From the NCBI GenBank assembly GCA_031284025.1, contig JAITAR010000083.1, positions 1 to 5,892 on the forward strand: DNA of 5,892 nucleotides. Direction: 5' to 3'. Each line of letters starts with the position of its first letter. Position 1 is the stretch's first letter. This document shows, piece by piece, positions 1 through 5,521 of the stretch. The notes under the pieces are model-generated. The model searched no databases, was not told the origin of the DNA, and saw only the letters and a program-made list of their open reading frames with translations. The position numbers were made by a program, and so were the translations under genes. This DNA comes from Rickettsiales bacterium (GTDB lineage: Bacteria; Pseudomonadota; Alphaproteobacteria; Rickettsiales; UBA1997).

Positions 1-158
1 CACTCACAGGCAAACTCATCTGGAGAAAACACAACTTCACCGTTTAAATTTTCTCGTATCTCTCTAAATCCTCTTCTGTCGGCATCAATGCCTATATTGT
101 TCATGCGCATTAGAAGATAGTTAAAAATTACGCCGCCTATAGTCTTTATTGGTTCCAC
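1..158 (-). CDS. Unrecognised protein, N-terminal part (GTG start, runs off the window)
   Basis: The reading frame is open from a GTG at 156-158 to the left edge, giving 52 codons beginning VEPIKTIGGVIFNYLLMRM. The frame is bounded upstream by the TAG of the phosphatase gene, 12 nt away. A GGGAAAG tract 3 nt before the GTG is a reasonable ribosome binding site; ATG codons at about residues 17 and 19 are less likely starts. The short spacing suggests it is the last visible member of the tsaB-recR-phosphatase operon. The piece KTIGGVIFNYL loosely recalls the R-T-P-G-G-V-F-x-x-L core of the PHAX RNA-binding domain found in some bacterial proteins. That is a memory-based resemblance over about eleven residues and is not enough to name it. 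The C-terminal part is missing, so the function is unknown. That the frame is coding is likely from its position and codon use. Confidence 0.6.
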   Translation of the reverse strand, partial: MEPIKTIGGVIFNYLLMRMNNIGIDADRRGFREIRENLNGEVVFSPDEFACE

Positions 159-170
159 AGTCTTTCCCGA

Positions 171-875
171 CTATTCTATAGTTTCAATAAACGCCAGCAT
201 TTCTTCAGGTTTTCTGCAAATTATAAAACTCTGATCGTCTTCGACTCTGTGTTTTTTCAGTTTTCTGTTTTTGTTTATAGCAAAATTCAGAAAATAGTCG
301 ACAGCTTTTCCCTTGTAAACCCTTAGATCTGGCATGCCATCACCTATCATCATTACTCTCTCATCCGGCTGAATAAAACCCTTACTCTTCATAAACCTCA
401 CTATATTTTCTTTACCATTATCATTTGCTAGTGGATTACTCTCATCAAAACCTATTATACATCCATTCCTATCGGCAATGTGCTTATTTGCAAAATATAT
501 ATCTATGGCGTACTTTTCCATTATGTCTTTTAGAATCAGTTTAAAACTATTGCTCAGTACTATTACCTTTTTGTCTAGTTCCTTTGCTCTTATTAAAAGC
601 TTCACTATTTCCGGCGAAACCCTATTCTCAAGAATTTTGGCTGTTTTCAGCAGATGCTCTTCTTTGAGAGCTTGTTTGACTATCTCTATTTTCATTTTAA
701 AATACTCTTTAAAATTGACCTCACTTTTCATGCAAAGATCTGATAGAATCTTTAGTCGGCCGTTCACCTCCACCTTCTTTGGATAGTCCCTAAGGGCAAC
801 ATCAATCATCATATTTAGGGATTCTTCGCTAACGAATGTCGAATCGAAATCAATTACAAAAATATCTATTTTCAT
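171..875 (-). CDS. HAD-IB family phosphatase, phosphoserine phosphatase-like
   Basis: This 234-residue cytoplasmic protein belongs to the haloacid dehalogenase superfamily, which removes phosphate through an aspartyl-phosphate intermediate with Mg2+. All four HAD motifs are visible. Motif I is DFDST at 9-13, with nucleophile D9 and acid/base D11. Motif II is the serine in VLSNS (S108). Motif III is probably K155. Motif IV is GDGMPD at 178-183, with metal ligands D179 and D183. The helical insert between motifs I and II (about 17-95) is a C1 cap as in SerB-type enzymes. The substrate is not readable from sequence. Serine biosynthesis is often missing in Rickettsiales-like bacteria, so another small phosphate ester is possible. 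The ATG lies 1 nt after the recR stop, behind AAAAAGAG, which implies co-transcription with recR and perhaps translational coupling. Family assignment is firm; calling it SerB would be a guess. Confidence 0.87.
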   Translation of the reverse strand: MKIDIFVIDFDSTFVSEESLNMMIDVALRDYPKKVEVNGRLKILSDLCMKSEVNFKEYFKMKIEIVKQALKEEHLLKTAKILENRVSPEIVKLLIRAKELDKKVIVLSNSFKLILKDIMEKYAIDIYFANKHIADRNGCIIGFDESNPLANDNGKENIVRFMKSKGFIQPDERVMMIGDGMPDLRVYKGKAVDYFLNFAINKNRKLKKHRVEDDQSFIICRKPEEMLAFIETIE

Positions 876-876
876 A

Positions 877-1473
877 TCAAAACTCTTTTTTATTTTTAAA
901 TGCTATATTCAACGTACTGTCATCAAGATAATTTAGTTCACTGCCCATGGGAACTCCTAGCGCCGGCTGAGAAATTCTTAAATTAAACCCCTCTAGATGA
1001 CTTGCTATGTAGAAGGCGGTAGTTTGTCCTTCGCTTGTTGGATTAGTAGCTATTATGACTTCTCTAGCATTATAGTTTTTTATCTTTTCTATTAACTTTT
1101 CAATCCTGAGAACCTCGACACCTCTACCTTCCACTGCGGACAGAGTGCCATCAAGGATATGGTACAAACCATTGTGAATATTCACATTCTCTATTGCCCA
1201 GAGATCGATTATATTCTCCACCACACAAATCGTCTGTCTGTCTCTTTTTTCGTCGGAACAGATCCCACATATTTCGCGACTAGTAAAGTTACCACAAAGA
1301 CTGCATTTTCTTATTTTTAGATAGGCCTCGCTAAGAGAATCTAGAAGTGGTTTTATCACCTCATCCCTATTCTGTAAAATATTGAGTGCGATCCGCTTAG
1401 CAGTTCTGTAGCCAACGGACGGCAGCCTCTGAAGAGAGCCTATAAGATTATTTATTATGTAGTCCTCAGCCAT
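877..1473 (-). CDS. recR: Recombination mediator protein RecR
   Basis: RecR works with RecO (and RecF) to load RecA onto SSB-coated single-stranded DNA during gap repair. At 198 residues the protein has the usual family length and domain order. A helix-hairpin-helix DNA-binding segment (LPSVGYRTAKRIAL) covers about 17-30. A C4 zinc finger uses C57, C60, C69 and C72. A Toprim domain follows from about 80, with VVE at 84-86 and ATNPTSEGQTTAFYIA at 142-157. The C-terminal walker-like signature GVPMGSELNYLDDSTL covers 173-188. The family usually reads GVPxGGEL; here the second glycine is serine (S178), a mild change. The start is fixed by the conserved N-terminus and by an 8-nt overlap with the end of tsaB; AGG lies about 12 nt upstream. 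No dnaX or ybaB, the common recR neighbours in other bacteria, lies in the visible DNA. Confidence 0.96.
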   Translation of the reverse strand: MAEDYIINNLIGSLQRLPSVGYRTAKRIALNILQNRDEVIKPLLDSLSEAYLKIRKCSLCGNFTSREICGICSDEKRDRQTICVVENIIDLWAIENVNIHNGLYHILDGTLSAVEGRGVEVLRIEKLIEKIKNYNAREVIIATNPTSEGQTTAFYIASHLEGFNLRISQPALGVPMGSELNYLDDSTLNIAFKNKKEF

Positions 1474-2080
1474 GTTTTGTATTTACCTGCAACTCCCTTA
1501 TATAGGTAGGTTTAATTTCTCCCACATCAAATTGACCCCGGGTGTACCTAAAATAATTTAACGCCGCGATCCCTCTGGCGTCCACTTGGCGAAAGACACT
1601 ATTGGAAGTTTTTAAAAAATCCATAACATTGTGTGAATTTGTTATTATGCGCTTTTCCCCATCCAAAGAGTCGAAAAAATTTTTCCTATCCCAGTAGAAG
1701 TTATTTTGTTCACTATCATTAACATAAAGATTAGTAGCGTTTGCCTCCAAAACTACAAAATCATATTCTCTGCAAAATGACAAAATTTGAAATATACTGT
1801 TCAGTATAATTTTTCTGTCGAACAGGACACACACCACAGCTTTGATAAAAGCTATGGAAACCTTCAAACCGATAAAGCTGCCCGGACCACTAATAGCAGA
1901 AAAACAATCTACAGATTTGTAAGATAAATCATTTCTGGATAGAAAATCTTTCATCAGAGTTAGTAGATATTCTGCGTGTCTGTTACTTCTGTTGGAACTA
2001 ATTTCATCGATAACCTCATCATTTCTTTGCAAAACCCCGAAGATATGCTCTCCAGTTGTGTCTATGGTTAGTATTATCAT
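1466..2080 (-). CDS. tsaB: tRNA threonylcarbamoyladenosine biosynthesis protein TsaB (YeaZ)
   Basis: TsaB is the non-catalytic partner of TsaD in the complex (with TsaE) that transfers threonylcarbamoyl from TC-AMP to A37 of ANN-decoding tRNAs, forming t6A. The 204-residue protein begins MIILTIDTT, the usual beta strand of the ASKHA fold. It carries a RHAEYLLTLM segment (34-43) and the family hallmark SGPGSFIGLKVSIAFIKA at 64-81, where most homologues read GPGSFTGLR. The C-terminal IKPTYIRE (189-196) matches the usual P-x-Y-x-R ending. The middle (about 100-170) is divergent, as expected for this fast-evolving protein. It is the first gene of the leftward run and overlaps recR by 8 nt. Its start codon sits unusually close to the Shine-Dalgarno sequence, described separately. 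tRNA-Lys(TTT), a t6A substrate, happens to be encoded about 3.2 kb away. Confidence 0.92.
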   Translation of the reverse strand: MIILTIDTTGEHIFGVLQRNDEVIDEISSNRSNRHAEYLLTLMKDFLSRNDLSYKSVDCFSAISGPGSFIGLKVSIAFIKAVVCVLFDRKIILNSIFQILSFCREYDFVVLEANATNLYVNDSEQNNFYWDRKNFFDSLDGEKRIITNSHNVMDFLKTSNSVFRQVDARGIAALNYFRYTRGQFDVGEIKPTYIRELQVNTKHG

Positions 2081-2204
2081 ACTCCTATTGACTATTCCAA
2101 AAAAATGATTACATGTATCTGTTTATACTGCTAGTCTGTTTCTTCAATAGAAATATTCAAGTATTTTATTCATAATTAGATGTGTAACCAAATATTTAAA
2201 AGAG
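2081..2204. promoter_or_regulatory. Divergent intergenic region between tsaB and aroK
   Basis: This 124-bp A+T-rich spacer must carry the promoters of both the leftward tsaB run and the rightward aroK run, because the two start codons face away from each other. A -10-like element occurs on each strand at nearly the same place: TATACT at 2124-2129 on the plus strand, and TATAAA at 2122-2127 read on the minus strand. Neither has a good -35 at 16-18 nt. TTGACT at 2088-2093 (plus) has no convincing -10 at the right distance, and CATAAT at 2171-2176 (plus) lacks a -35. The location of promoters here is a sound inference; the exact boxes are weak. Confidence 0.4.
2082..2086 (-). promoter_or_regulatory. 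Shine-Dalgarno of tsaB with 1-nt spacing
   Basis: On the minus strand AGGAG is followed by a single T and then the ATG of tsaB. Normal spacing is about 5-9 nt. No other ATG, GTG or TTG lies at a normal distance that would keep the conserved IDTT core; only ATA codons 2 and 3 fall 4-7 nt away. The motif is seen directly; whether it is used is inference. Confidence 0.4.
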
Positions 2205-2762
2205 ATGGAAGAGGTGTTACATCCTTCGCAGAGAAGAACTGTGGTATTAATAGGAATGATGGGGGCGGGGAAAACAACGACTGGCTTTGGCCTAGCTCAA
2301 AAGTTGGGCATAAAGTTTGTGGATTCGGACAAAGAAATGGAAAGAGCTGAAAATCTGACCACGGTTGAGATTTTCGAAAAAAATGGCAATGAGTATTTTA
2401 GAGAACTGGAAAAGAACATGATCAGAAAGGTTCTAAAAACGCCAAAGCCTCAGGTGCTCTCTGTAGGCGGTGACGCCTACGATGACGAAGACGTGCGACG
2501 CATAATAAAAGAAAAAGCCATATCGGTGTTCATTGACGTTAATCTGGATATTCTTATAAAGAGAGTGGAGCGCAGAAATAATAGACCGCTGTTGGAGGGT
2601 AAAGATAAGGCGCAGGTTATGACTAACATATATAACGAGAAGTATCCTATATACAGCACCGCCGATATAGTTATAAATACTACCTATCTTAACAGAGACA
2701 CTGCAGTAAACGTTATAATGCAGCTAATAAGTGACTACATGAGTAATTATAATAAAAAATAA
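2205..2762 (+). CDS. aroK: Shikimate kinase-like protein with altered substrate motifs
   Basis: Shikimate kinase phosphorylates shikimate with ATP to shikimate 3-phosphate in the chorismate pathway. At 185 residues this is a typical-length P-loop kinase of the family. The Walker A GMMGAGKT lies at 17-24. FVDSD at 38-42 supplies the usual substrate-side aspartates. YFRELE at 64-69 holds the shikimate-binding arginine (R66). RPLL at 127-130 holds the LID arginine. EKYPIY at 145-150 corresponds to the common ERxPxY. Two expected residues differ: the GGG substrate loop reads GGD (88-90), and the arginine of ERxPxY is lysine (K146). Activity may be altered. No aroB or other pathway gene follows. 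The ATG abuts an AAAAGAG tract, while the in-frame GTG at 2214 would sit 9 nt from it, so a 182-residue form is a real alternative. It heads the run leading to mreD and mrdA. Confidence 0.85.
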   Translation: MEEVLHPSQRRTVVLIGMMGAGKTTTGFGLAQKLGIKFVDSDKEMERAENLTTVEIFEKNGNEYFRELEKNMIRKVLKTPKPQVLSVGGDAYDDEDVRRIIKEKAISVFIDVNLDILIKRVERRNNRPLLEGKDKAQVMTNIYNEKYPIYSTADIVINTTYLNRDTAVNVIMQLISDYMSNYNKK

Positions 2763-2796
2763 TTAATGGGCTGGGAATATTTGAATTTTGTTCAAT

Positions 2797-2928
2797 ATGG
2801 TAAAAATATTTGACTATGTGTTTTGTGGTTTATTTTGGCCTTTCCTAGATTCCCTAGAAAAGAAATCGGTGGCGGAGGTTTATGCGGAGGAATATTCCAC
2901 AGAACCGGGCTCATTCCCGGTAAGCTAG
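2797..2928 (+). CDS. Putative 43-residue small protein upstream of mreD
   Basis: An ATG at 2797 opens 43 codons ending in TAG at 2926-2928, and the mreD ATG follows with no gap. The codon choice (CTA, ATA, GAA, AAA) fits the neighbours. The product has a short aromatic-hydrophobic stretch near the N-terminus (IFDYVFCGLFWPFL, residues 4-17), then a charged, acidic tail rich in E, K and Y (about 18-38). It could be a membrane-associated micropeptide or simply a leader ORF. I recognise no family. An in-frame TTG at 2788 is another possible start, with GGGAA ten nt upstream; the ATG itself has no clear ribosome binding site. Two strong Shine-Dalgarno-like motifs, GGAGGT (2874-2879) and GGAGGA (2886-2891), lie inside it. 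The abutting stop/start and the hairpin near its end suggest that its translation controls mreD. Coding status is inferred from codon use and context only. Confidence 0.42.
   Translation: MVKIFDYVFCGLFWPFLDSLEKKSVAEVYAEEYSTEPGSFPVS
2904..2921 (+). promoter_or_regulatory. GC-rich hairpin just before the mreD start
   Basis: ACCGGG (2904-2909) and CCCGGT (2916-2921) are perfect inverted repeats around a CTCATT loop, giving a 6-bp stem with five G-C pairs in otherwise A+T-rich DNA. It ends 7 nt before the mreD ATG and covers the start of the only nearby weak ribosome binding site (GGTAAG, 2919-2924). No T-run follows, so it is not an intrinsic terminator. A role in occluding mreD initiation until the upstream small ORF is translated is inference. 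Confidence 0.5.
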
Positions 2929-3441
2929 ATGGACTTTCTTCTGAATTATCGTTTCGTTCATGTTTTCAAAAAATACCTAGCCGTATACTCAGTTTTCACA
3001 TTTGCGACCGTGATAGTCAGAGTTCCAGGAATACTTACGGCTATGGCCAAATTTTTGCCAGATTTTAGTGTGATATTTATTTTTCTGTTATTCTTTTGGC
3101 TTCGGAAAGAAAGTTCTATATCATCAAATAATCTTTTTATCATGGGTCTAATAGTGGATACGGCCGACGCACTGCCAATCGGCCTTTCCAGTGCAAGCCT
3201 GCTGCTGTCGTTCAAAATTTTATCTAAAATTCAGCAATATTTGATAGAAAATGATAGTGTAATCTCTTTTCTAAGAAACATGTCTATGTATGTATTTTTA
3301 CACATGTTTTTGCAGTGGTTCCTATATTCGATCTATAGGAACGAATTCTACAATTTTGGCTACGTTATCGGCAGCGTCTGCAAGGATATCATTTACGGTT
3401 TTCTACTATATCCACTGTGCAAGAATTTGAAAAATGTCTAA
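2929..3441 (+). CDS. mreD: Rod shape-determining protein MreD
   Basis: MreD is an inner-membrane component of the elongasome, linking MreB and MreC with the PBP2-RodA synthase for lateral wall growth. The 170-residue product is strongly hydrophobic, with likely membrane segments at about 15-32, 45-59, 68-98 (possibly two), 117-135 and 144-163. The best family signature is GLIVDTADALPIGLSS at 73-88, matching the usual G-L-x-x-D-x-x-x-G-x-P-x-G-L-S pattern. Length fits MreD proteins. The gene position, directly before and overlapping mrdA by 8 nt (ATGTCTAA), is the classic mreD-mrdA order and strengthens the call, since MreD sequences are poorly conserved. The ATG is fixed by an in-frame TAG immediately upstream. 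No mreC precedes it, so the usual mreBCD cluster is split in this genome. Without the context, sequence alone would give only moderate confidence. Confidence 0.82.
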   Translation: MDFLLNYRFVHVFKKYLAVYSVFTFATVIVRVPGILTAMAKFLPDFSVIFIFLLFFWLRKESSISSNNLFIMGLIVDTADALPIGLSSASLLLSFKILSKIQQYLIENDSVISFLRNMSMYVFLHMFLQWFLYSIYRNEFYNFGYVIGSVCKDIIYGFLLYPLCKNLKNV

Positions 3442-5293
3442 TCTTCTCCAGGAACATGTAAAGGGATCCATTTTTATAAGAAGACTACTGATTTTTTTGG
3501 CATTTCAAATAACCCTGATAATTTTGTTGGTATTTAGATTGTTTTATCTACAGATCATAGACTTCAAAAACCTGAAGAGTAGATCTGAAAGTAATAGAAT
3601 AAAGATTGATGTTATACCACCACTCAGAGGTAATATATTTGATCGCAATAACAATAGGCTGACAAATAATAGAGTTAGCTATGAGCTGGTTTCCTATAAA
3701 AATAGGTACAGTCTGGTAAAAAAGATAGCAAATATCCTCAACATGCCGGAAGAAAAACAGACGAGAATAATGAAACGACTCAAAAATAATGGGAAGAAGC
3801 AGGTTGTGTCCATTACCAGCAATCTAACTTGGGATGAGCTAGTTAAAATACTACTAAATAATCACAGGATAAGTAATTTTTCCATTGAGGAGGGTTACAT
3901 AAGAGAATATCCCTACAGCAAAGAGTTTGCCCATATTCTAGGATATGTTGCCGTACCAAATGAAAAGGAGATAAAAAAACTTTCAAAAAAAGTTAGAAAA
4001 AATATACTACTGCATCCTAATTTTAAAATTGGTAAAAATGGACTGGAAAGTTCACTTGATTCGAAAATAATGGGAAAATCTGGCCATAGAAAAGTAGAAG
4101 TTAATGCCTACAACGCTCTAATAAGAGAGATAAGCAGAAAAGAGCCAGAGAAGGGAGAGGATGTGAAATTAACTATAGATCTTGAAACACAGAAATTTAT
4201 CTACGGTATGGTAAAGGATCTGAGATCGGCGATAGTTGTTCTCGACATCGACTCCGGAGAAATACTGGCGATGGTTTCCACCCCCTCTTTCGAGACTAAT
4301 GAATTTATAGATGGCATTTCCAATAACTACTGGATAGATCTGCTAAATGATGAAAGAAAACCACTGTACAACAAGACAATTAATGCACTTTACGCAGTGG
4401 GTTCAACATTTAAGCCCATAGTGTCAATAGCTGCGCTAGAAAACAATTGGGATGAAAATAAAAAGATAGAATGCAATGGTGTCGTGAAAATCAATAAAAA
4501 ACTTGATTTTCGCTGTTGGAAAAAACACCATGGCCATGGAAGAATCAACATAATCGAAGCCATAGAGAGTTCATGCAATATATTCTTCGCAAATCTCGGT
4601 CTATTCGCCGGAATAAATAACATATATAACACAGCTAGCCGGCTGGGCATAGGAGAAAATTTTGACCTTGATCTGCTAGGATATGAGAGCGGCATATTAC
4701 CAAGCCCTAGTTGGAAAAAAGAATATCACAACGAAAGTTGGACAAAGGGAGACACAATAAATCTATCCATAGGACAGGGCTATGTGCTAGCAAATCCGCT
4801 ACAGTTGGCCGTGATGGTATCTAGAATAGCCAACGGTGGCTATCCCATAAAACCATTTCTAATTTTCGATAGTCCTGTTCGCGAATACAACAGAAGTCTA
4901 TATTCTCAGAAACCAATGTTTAGCGAAAAAAGTATAAACATCACAAAAGTCGGAATGTTTAACGTTGTTAACGGTGAAAGAGGCACAGCTCGCTGGATAA
5001 AAACTAAAAAGAATTACCAAATATCTGGAAAAACCGGTCCGGCACAGGTAATTTCTATGGAATCGAGAGAAAAAATAGAAAAAAATCTAAAGAATTCAGA
5101 GCAATTGGATGAAAAATACAAAAATCATGGAATTTTTATAGGTTTTGCTCCCTTTGATAAACCAAGATACGGCGTAGCCGTGGTTATCGAACACGGCGAC
5201 AGCGGAAGCGTCAGCGCAGCCCCCATTGCCATGGAAATATTAAAATTCCTCATAGATAACGGCATAGCAGTCAGCGGTGGAAATAAATCCTAA
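3434..5293 (+). CDS. mrdA: Penicillin-binding protein 2, peptidoglycan D,D-transpeptidase
   Basis: PBP2 crosslinks peptidoglycan stem peptides in the periplasm and partners the glycosyltransferase RodA. The 619-residue protein has family-typical length. One membrane anchor lies at about 17-40 (LLIFLAFQITLIILLVFRLF). It is followed by the PBP-dimer segment, including PPLRGNIFDRN at 62-72 and the AHILGYVAVPNEKEI region at 166-180. The transpeptidase domain starts near 245. Its catalytic motifs are S324-TF-K327 (nucleophile serine in GSTFK), S380-C-N382, and K533-T-G535. The family-typical CWKKHHGHGRI lies at 361-371. The residue after KTG is proline (P536, KTGPAQ), where most homologues have threonine or serine. 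No Shine-Dalgarno is evident and the start overlaps mreD, so translation is probably coupled. rodA is not next to it. Presence of the gene argues that this organism makes some peptidoglycan-like wall. Confidence 0.96.
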   Translation: MSNLLQEHVKGSIFIRRLLIFLAFQITLIILLVFRLFYLQIIDFKNLKSRSESNRIKIDVIPPLRGNIFDRNNNRLTNNRVSYELVSYKNRYSLVKKIANILNMPEEKQTRIMKRLKNNGKKQVVSITSNLTWDELVKILLNNHRISNFSIEEGYIREYPYSKEFAHILGYVAVPNEKEIKKLSKKVRKNILLHPNFKIGKNGLESSLDSKIMGKSGHRKVEVNAYNALIREISRKEPEKGEDVKLTIDLETQKFIYGMVKDLRSAIVVLDIDSGEILAMVSTPSFETNEFIDGISNNYWIDLLNDERKPLYNKTINALYAVGSTFKPIVSIAALENNWDENKKIECNGVVKINKKLDFRCWKKHHGHGRINIIEAIESSCNIFFANLGLFAGINNIYNTASRLGIGENFDLDLLGYESGILPSPSWKKEYHNESWTKGDTINLSIGQGYVLANPLQLAVMVSRIANGGYPIKPFLIFDSPVREYNRSLYSQKPMFSEKSINITKVGMFNVVNGERGTARWIKTKKNYQISGKTGPAQVISMESREKIEKNLKNSEQLDEKYKNHGIFIGFAPFDKPRYGVAVVIEHGDSGSVSAAPIAMEILKFLIDNGIAVSGGNKS

Positions 5294-5312
5294 AAAGATT
5301 GAACAATGTAGC

Positions 5313-5335
5313 TGGTGAACACCTGGTTGGTGAAC
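5313..5335. repeat. 8-bp direct repeat at the tRNA-Lys 3' end
   Basis: TGGTGAAC occurs at 5313-5320 and again at 5328-5335. The second copy is the 3' end of tRNA-Lys (GTTCACCA on the minus strand). The copies are 15 bp apart. At eight bases this may be chance or the trace of a small duplication or insertion at the tRNA end. Confidence 0.35.
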
Positions 5336-5403
5336 GCGGCGGGAATCGAACCCGCGACAACTTGATTAAAAGTCAAGTGCTCTACCTACTGAGCTACGCA
5401 TTC
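5328..5403 (-). tRNA. tRNA-Lys (anticodon TTT)
   Basis: The 76-nt minus-strand gene folds into a complete cloverleaf. The acceptor stem GAATGCG/CGCGTTC has one T-G wobble pair. The D arm is GCTC/GAGC, the anticodon stem CTTGA/TCAAG has loop CTTTTAA (anticodon TTT at 5370-5368), and the T stem GCGGG/CCCGC has loop TTCGATT. The discriminator is A and the CCA end is encoded. The anticodon reads AAA and AAG lysine codons. It is second in a Glu-Lys tRNA pair and converges on mrdA, whose stop is 34 nt away. No clear intrinsic terminator follows on the minus strand. Confidence 0.97.
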
Positions 5404-5414
5404 AAACATTCTCA

Positions 5415-5489
5415 TGGTGATCTCTACGGGATTTGAACCCGTGTTGCCAGGATGAAAACCTGGTGTCCTAACCACTAGACTAAGAGACC
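5415..5489 (-). tRNA. tRNA-Glu (anticodon TTC)
   Basis: The 75-nt minus-strand gene folds into a full cloverleaf. The acceptor stem GGTCTCT/AGAGATC has one G-T wobble pair. The D arm is GTCT/GGAC, the anticodon stem CCAGG/CCTGG has loop TTTTCAT (anticodon TTC at 5456-5454), and the T stem ACGGG/CCCGT has loop TTCAAAT. The discriminator A and CCA are encoded. It reads GAA and GAG and is the first gene of the Glu-Lys pair, 11 nt before tRNA-Lys, so both are probably cut from one precursor. Confidence 0.97.
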
Positions 5490-5492
5490 TCG

Positions 5493-5521
5493 TTGACATG
5501 AGAGACATAGAGTAATATTTT
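5493..5521 (+). promoter_or_regulatory. Candidate sigma70-type promoter reading rightward
   Basis: A perfect TTGACA (5493-5498) is followed after exactly 17 nt by TATTTT (5516-5521), four of six matches including T1, A2 and T6. A transcript would start near 5528 and run towards the membrane-protein gene at the right edge. The element interleaves with the tRNA promoter on the other strand: the two -10 boxes are one base apart. Confidence 0.45.

Noticed and set aside
171..173. Readthrough of the phosphatase stop into the in-frame downstream ORF, suggesting one split gene
   Set aside because: The phosphatase is already full length with all motifs, and the downstream frame has its own GTG and a GGGAAAG ribosome binding site.
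478..786. Long open frame antisense to the HAD phosphatase
   Set aside because: It is a shadow of a gene with complete catalytic motifs; the Ser/Phe/Leu-rich translation is typical of reversed coding DNA.
2766..2813. 15-codon ORF right after the aroK stop
   Set aside because: It is very short, lacks a ribosome binding site and overlaps the better-supported 43-codon ORF.
2904..2921. Reading the pre-mreD hairpin as a Rho-independent terminator
   Set aside because: No T-run follows the stem, and a coding start lies 7 nt downstream.
2823..3068. 81-codon plus-strand frame starting at TTG, glycine-rich early on
   Set aside because: It has a TTG start, no ribosome binding site, and overlaps both the small ORF and 140 bases of mreD in another frame. 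Its composition does not look like a protein of this genome.
2958..3215. Open frame antisense to mreD
   Set aside because: It is a shadow frame inside mreD, without a start context or recognisable family.
4390..4695. Open frame antisense to the mrdA transpeptidase domain
   Set aside because: It lies entirely inside a clearly conserved domain and has no supporting signals.
5289..5327. Possible intrinsic terminator for the tRNA unit (minus strand) ending in TTTTT
   Set aside because: The only stems are 4 bp with 2-nt loops (GGTG/CACC, ATTG/CAAT), and the former is far from the T-run. Too weak to call.
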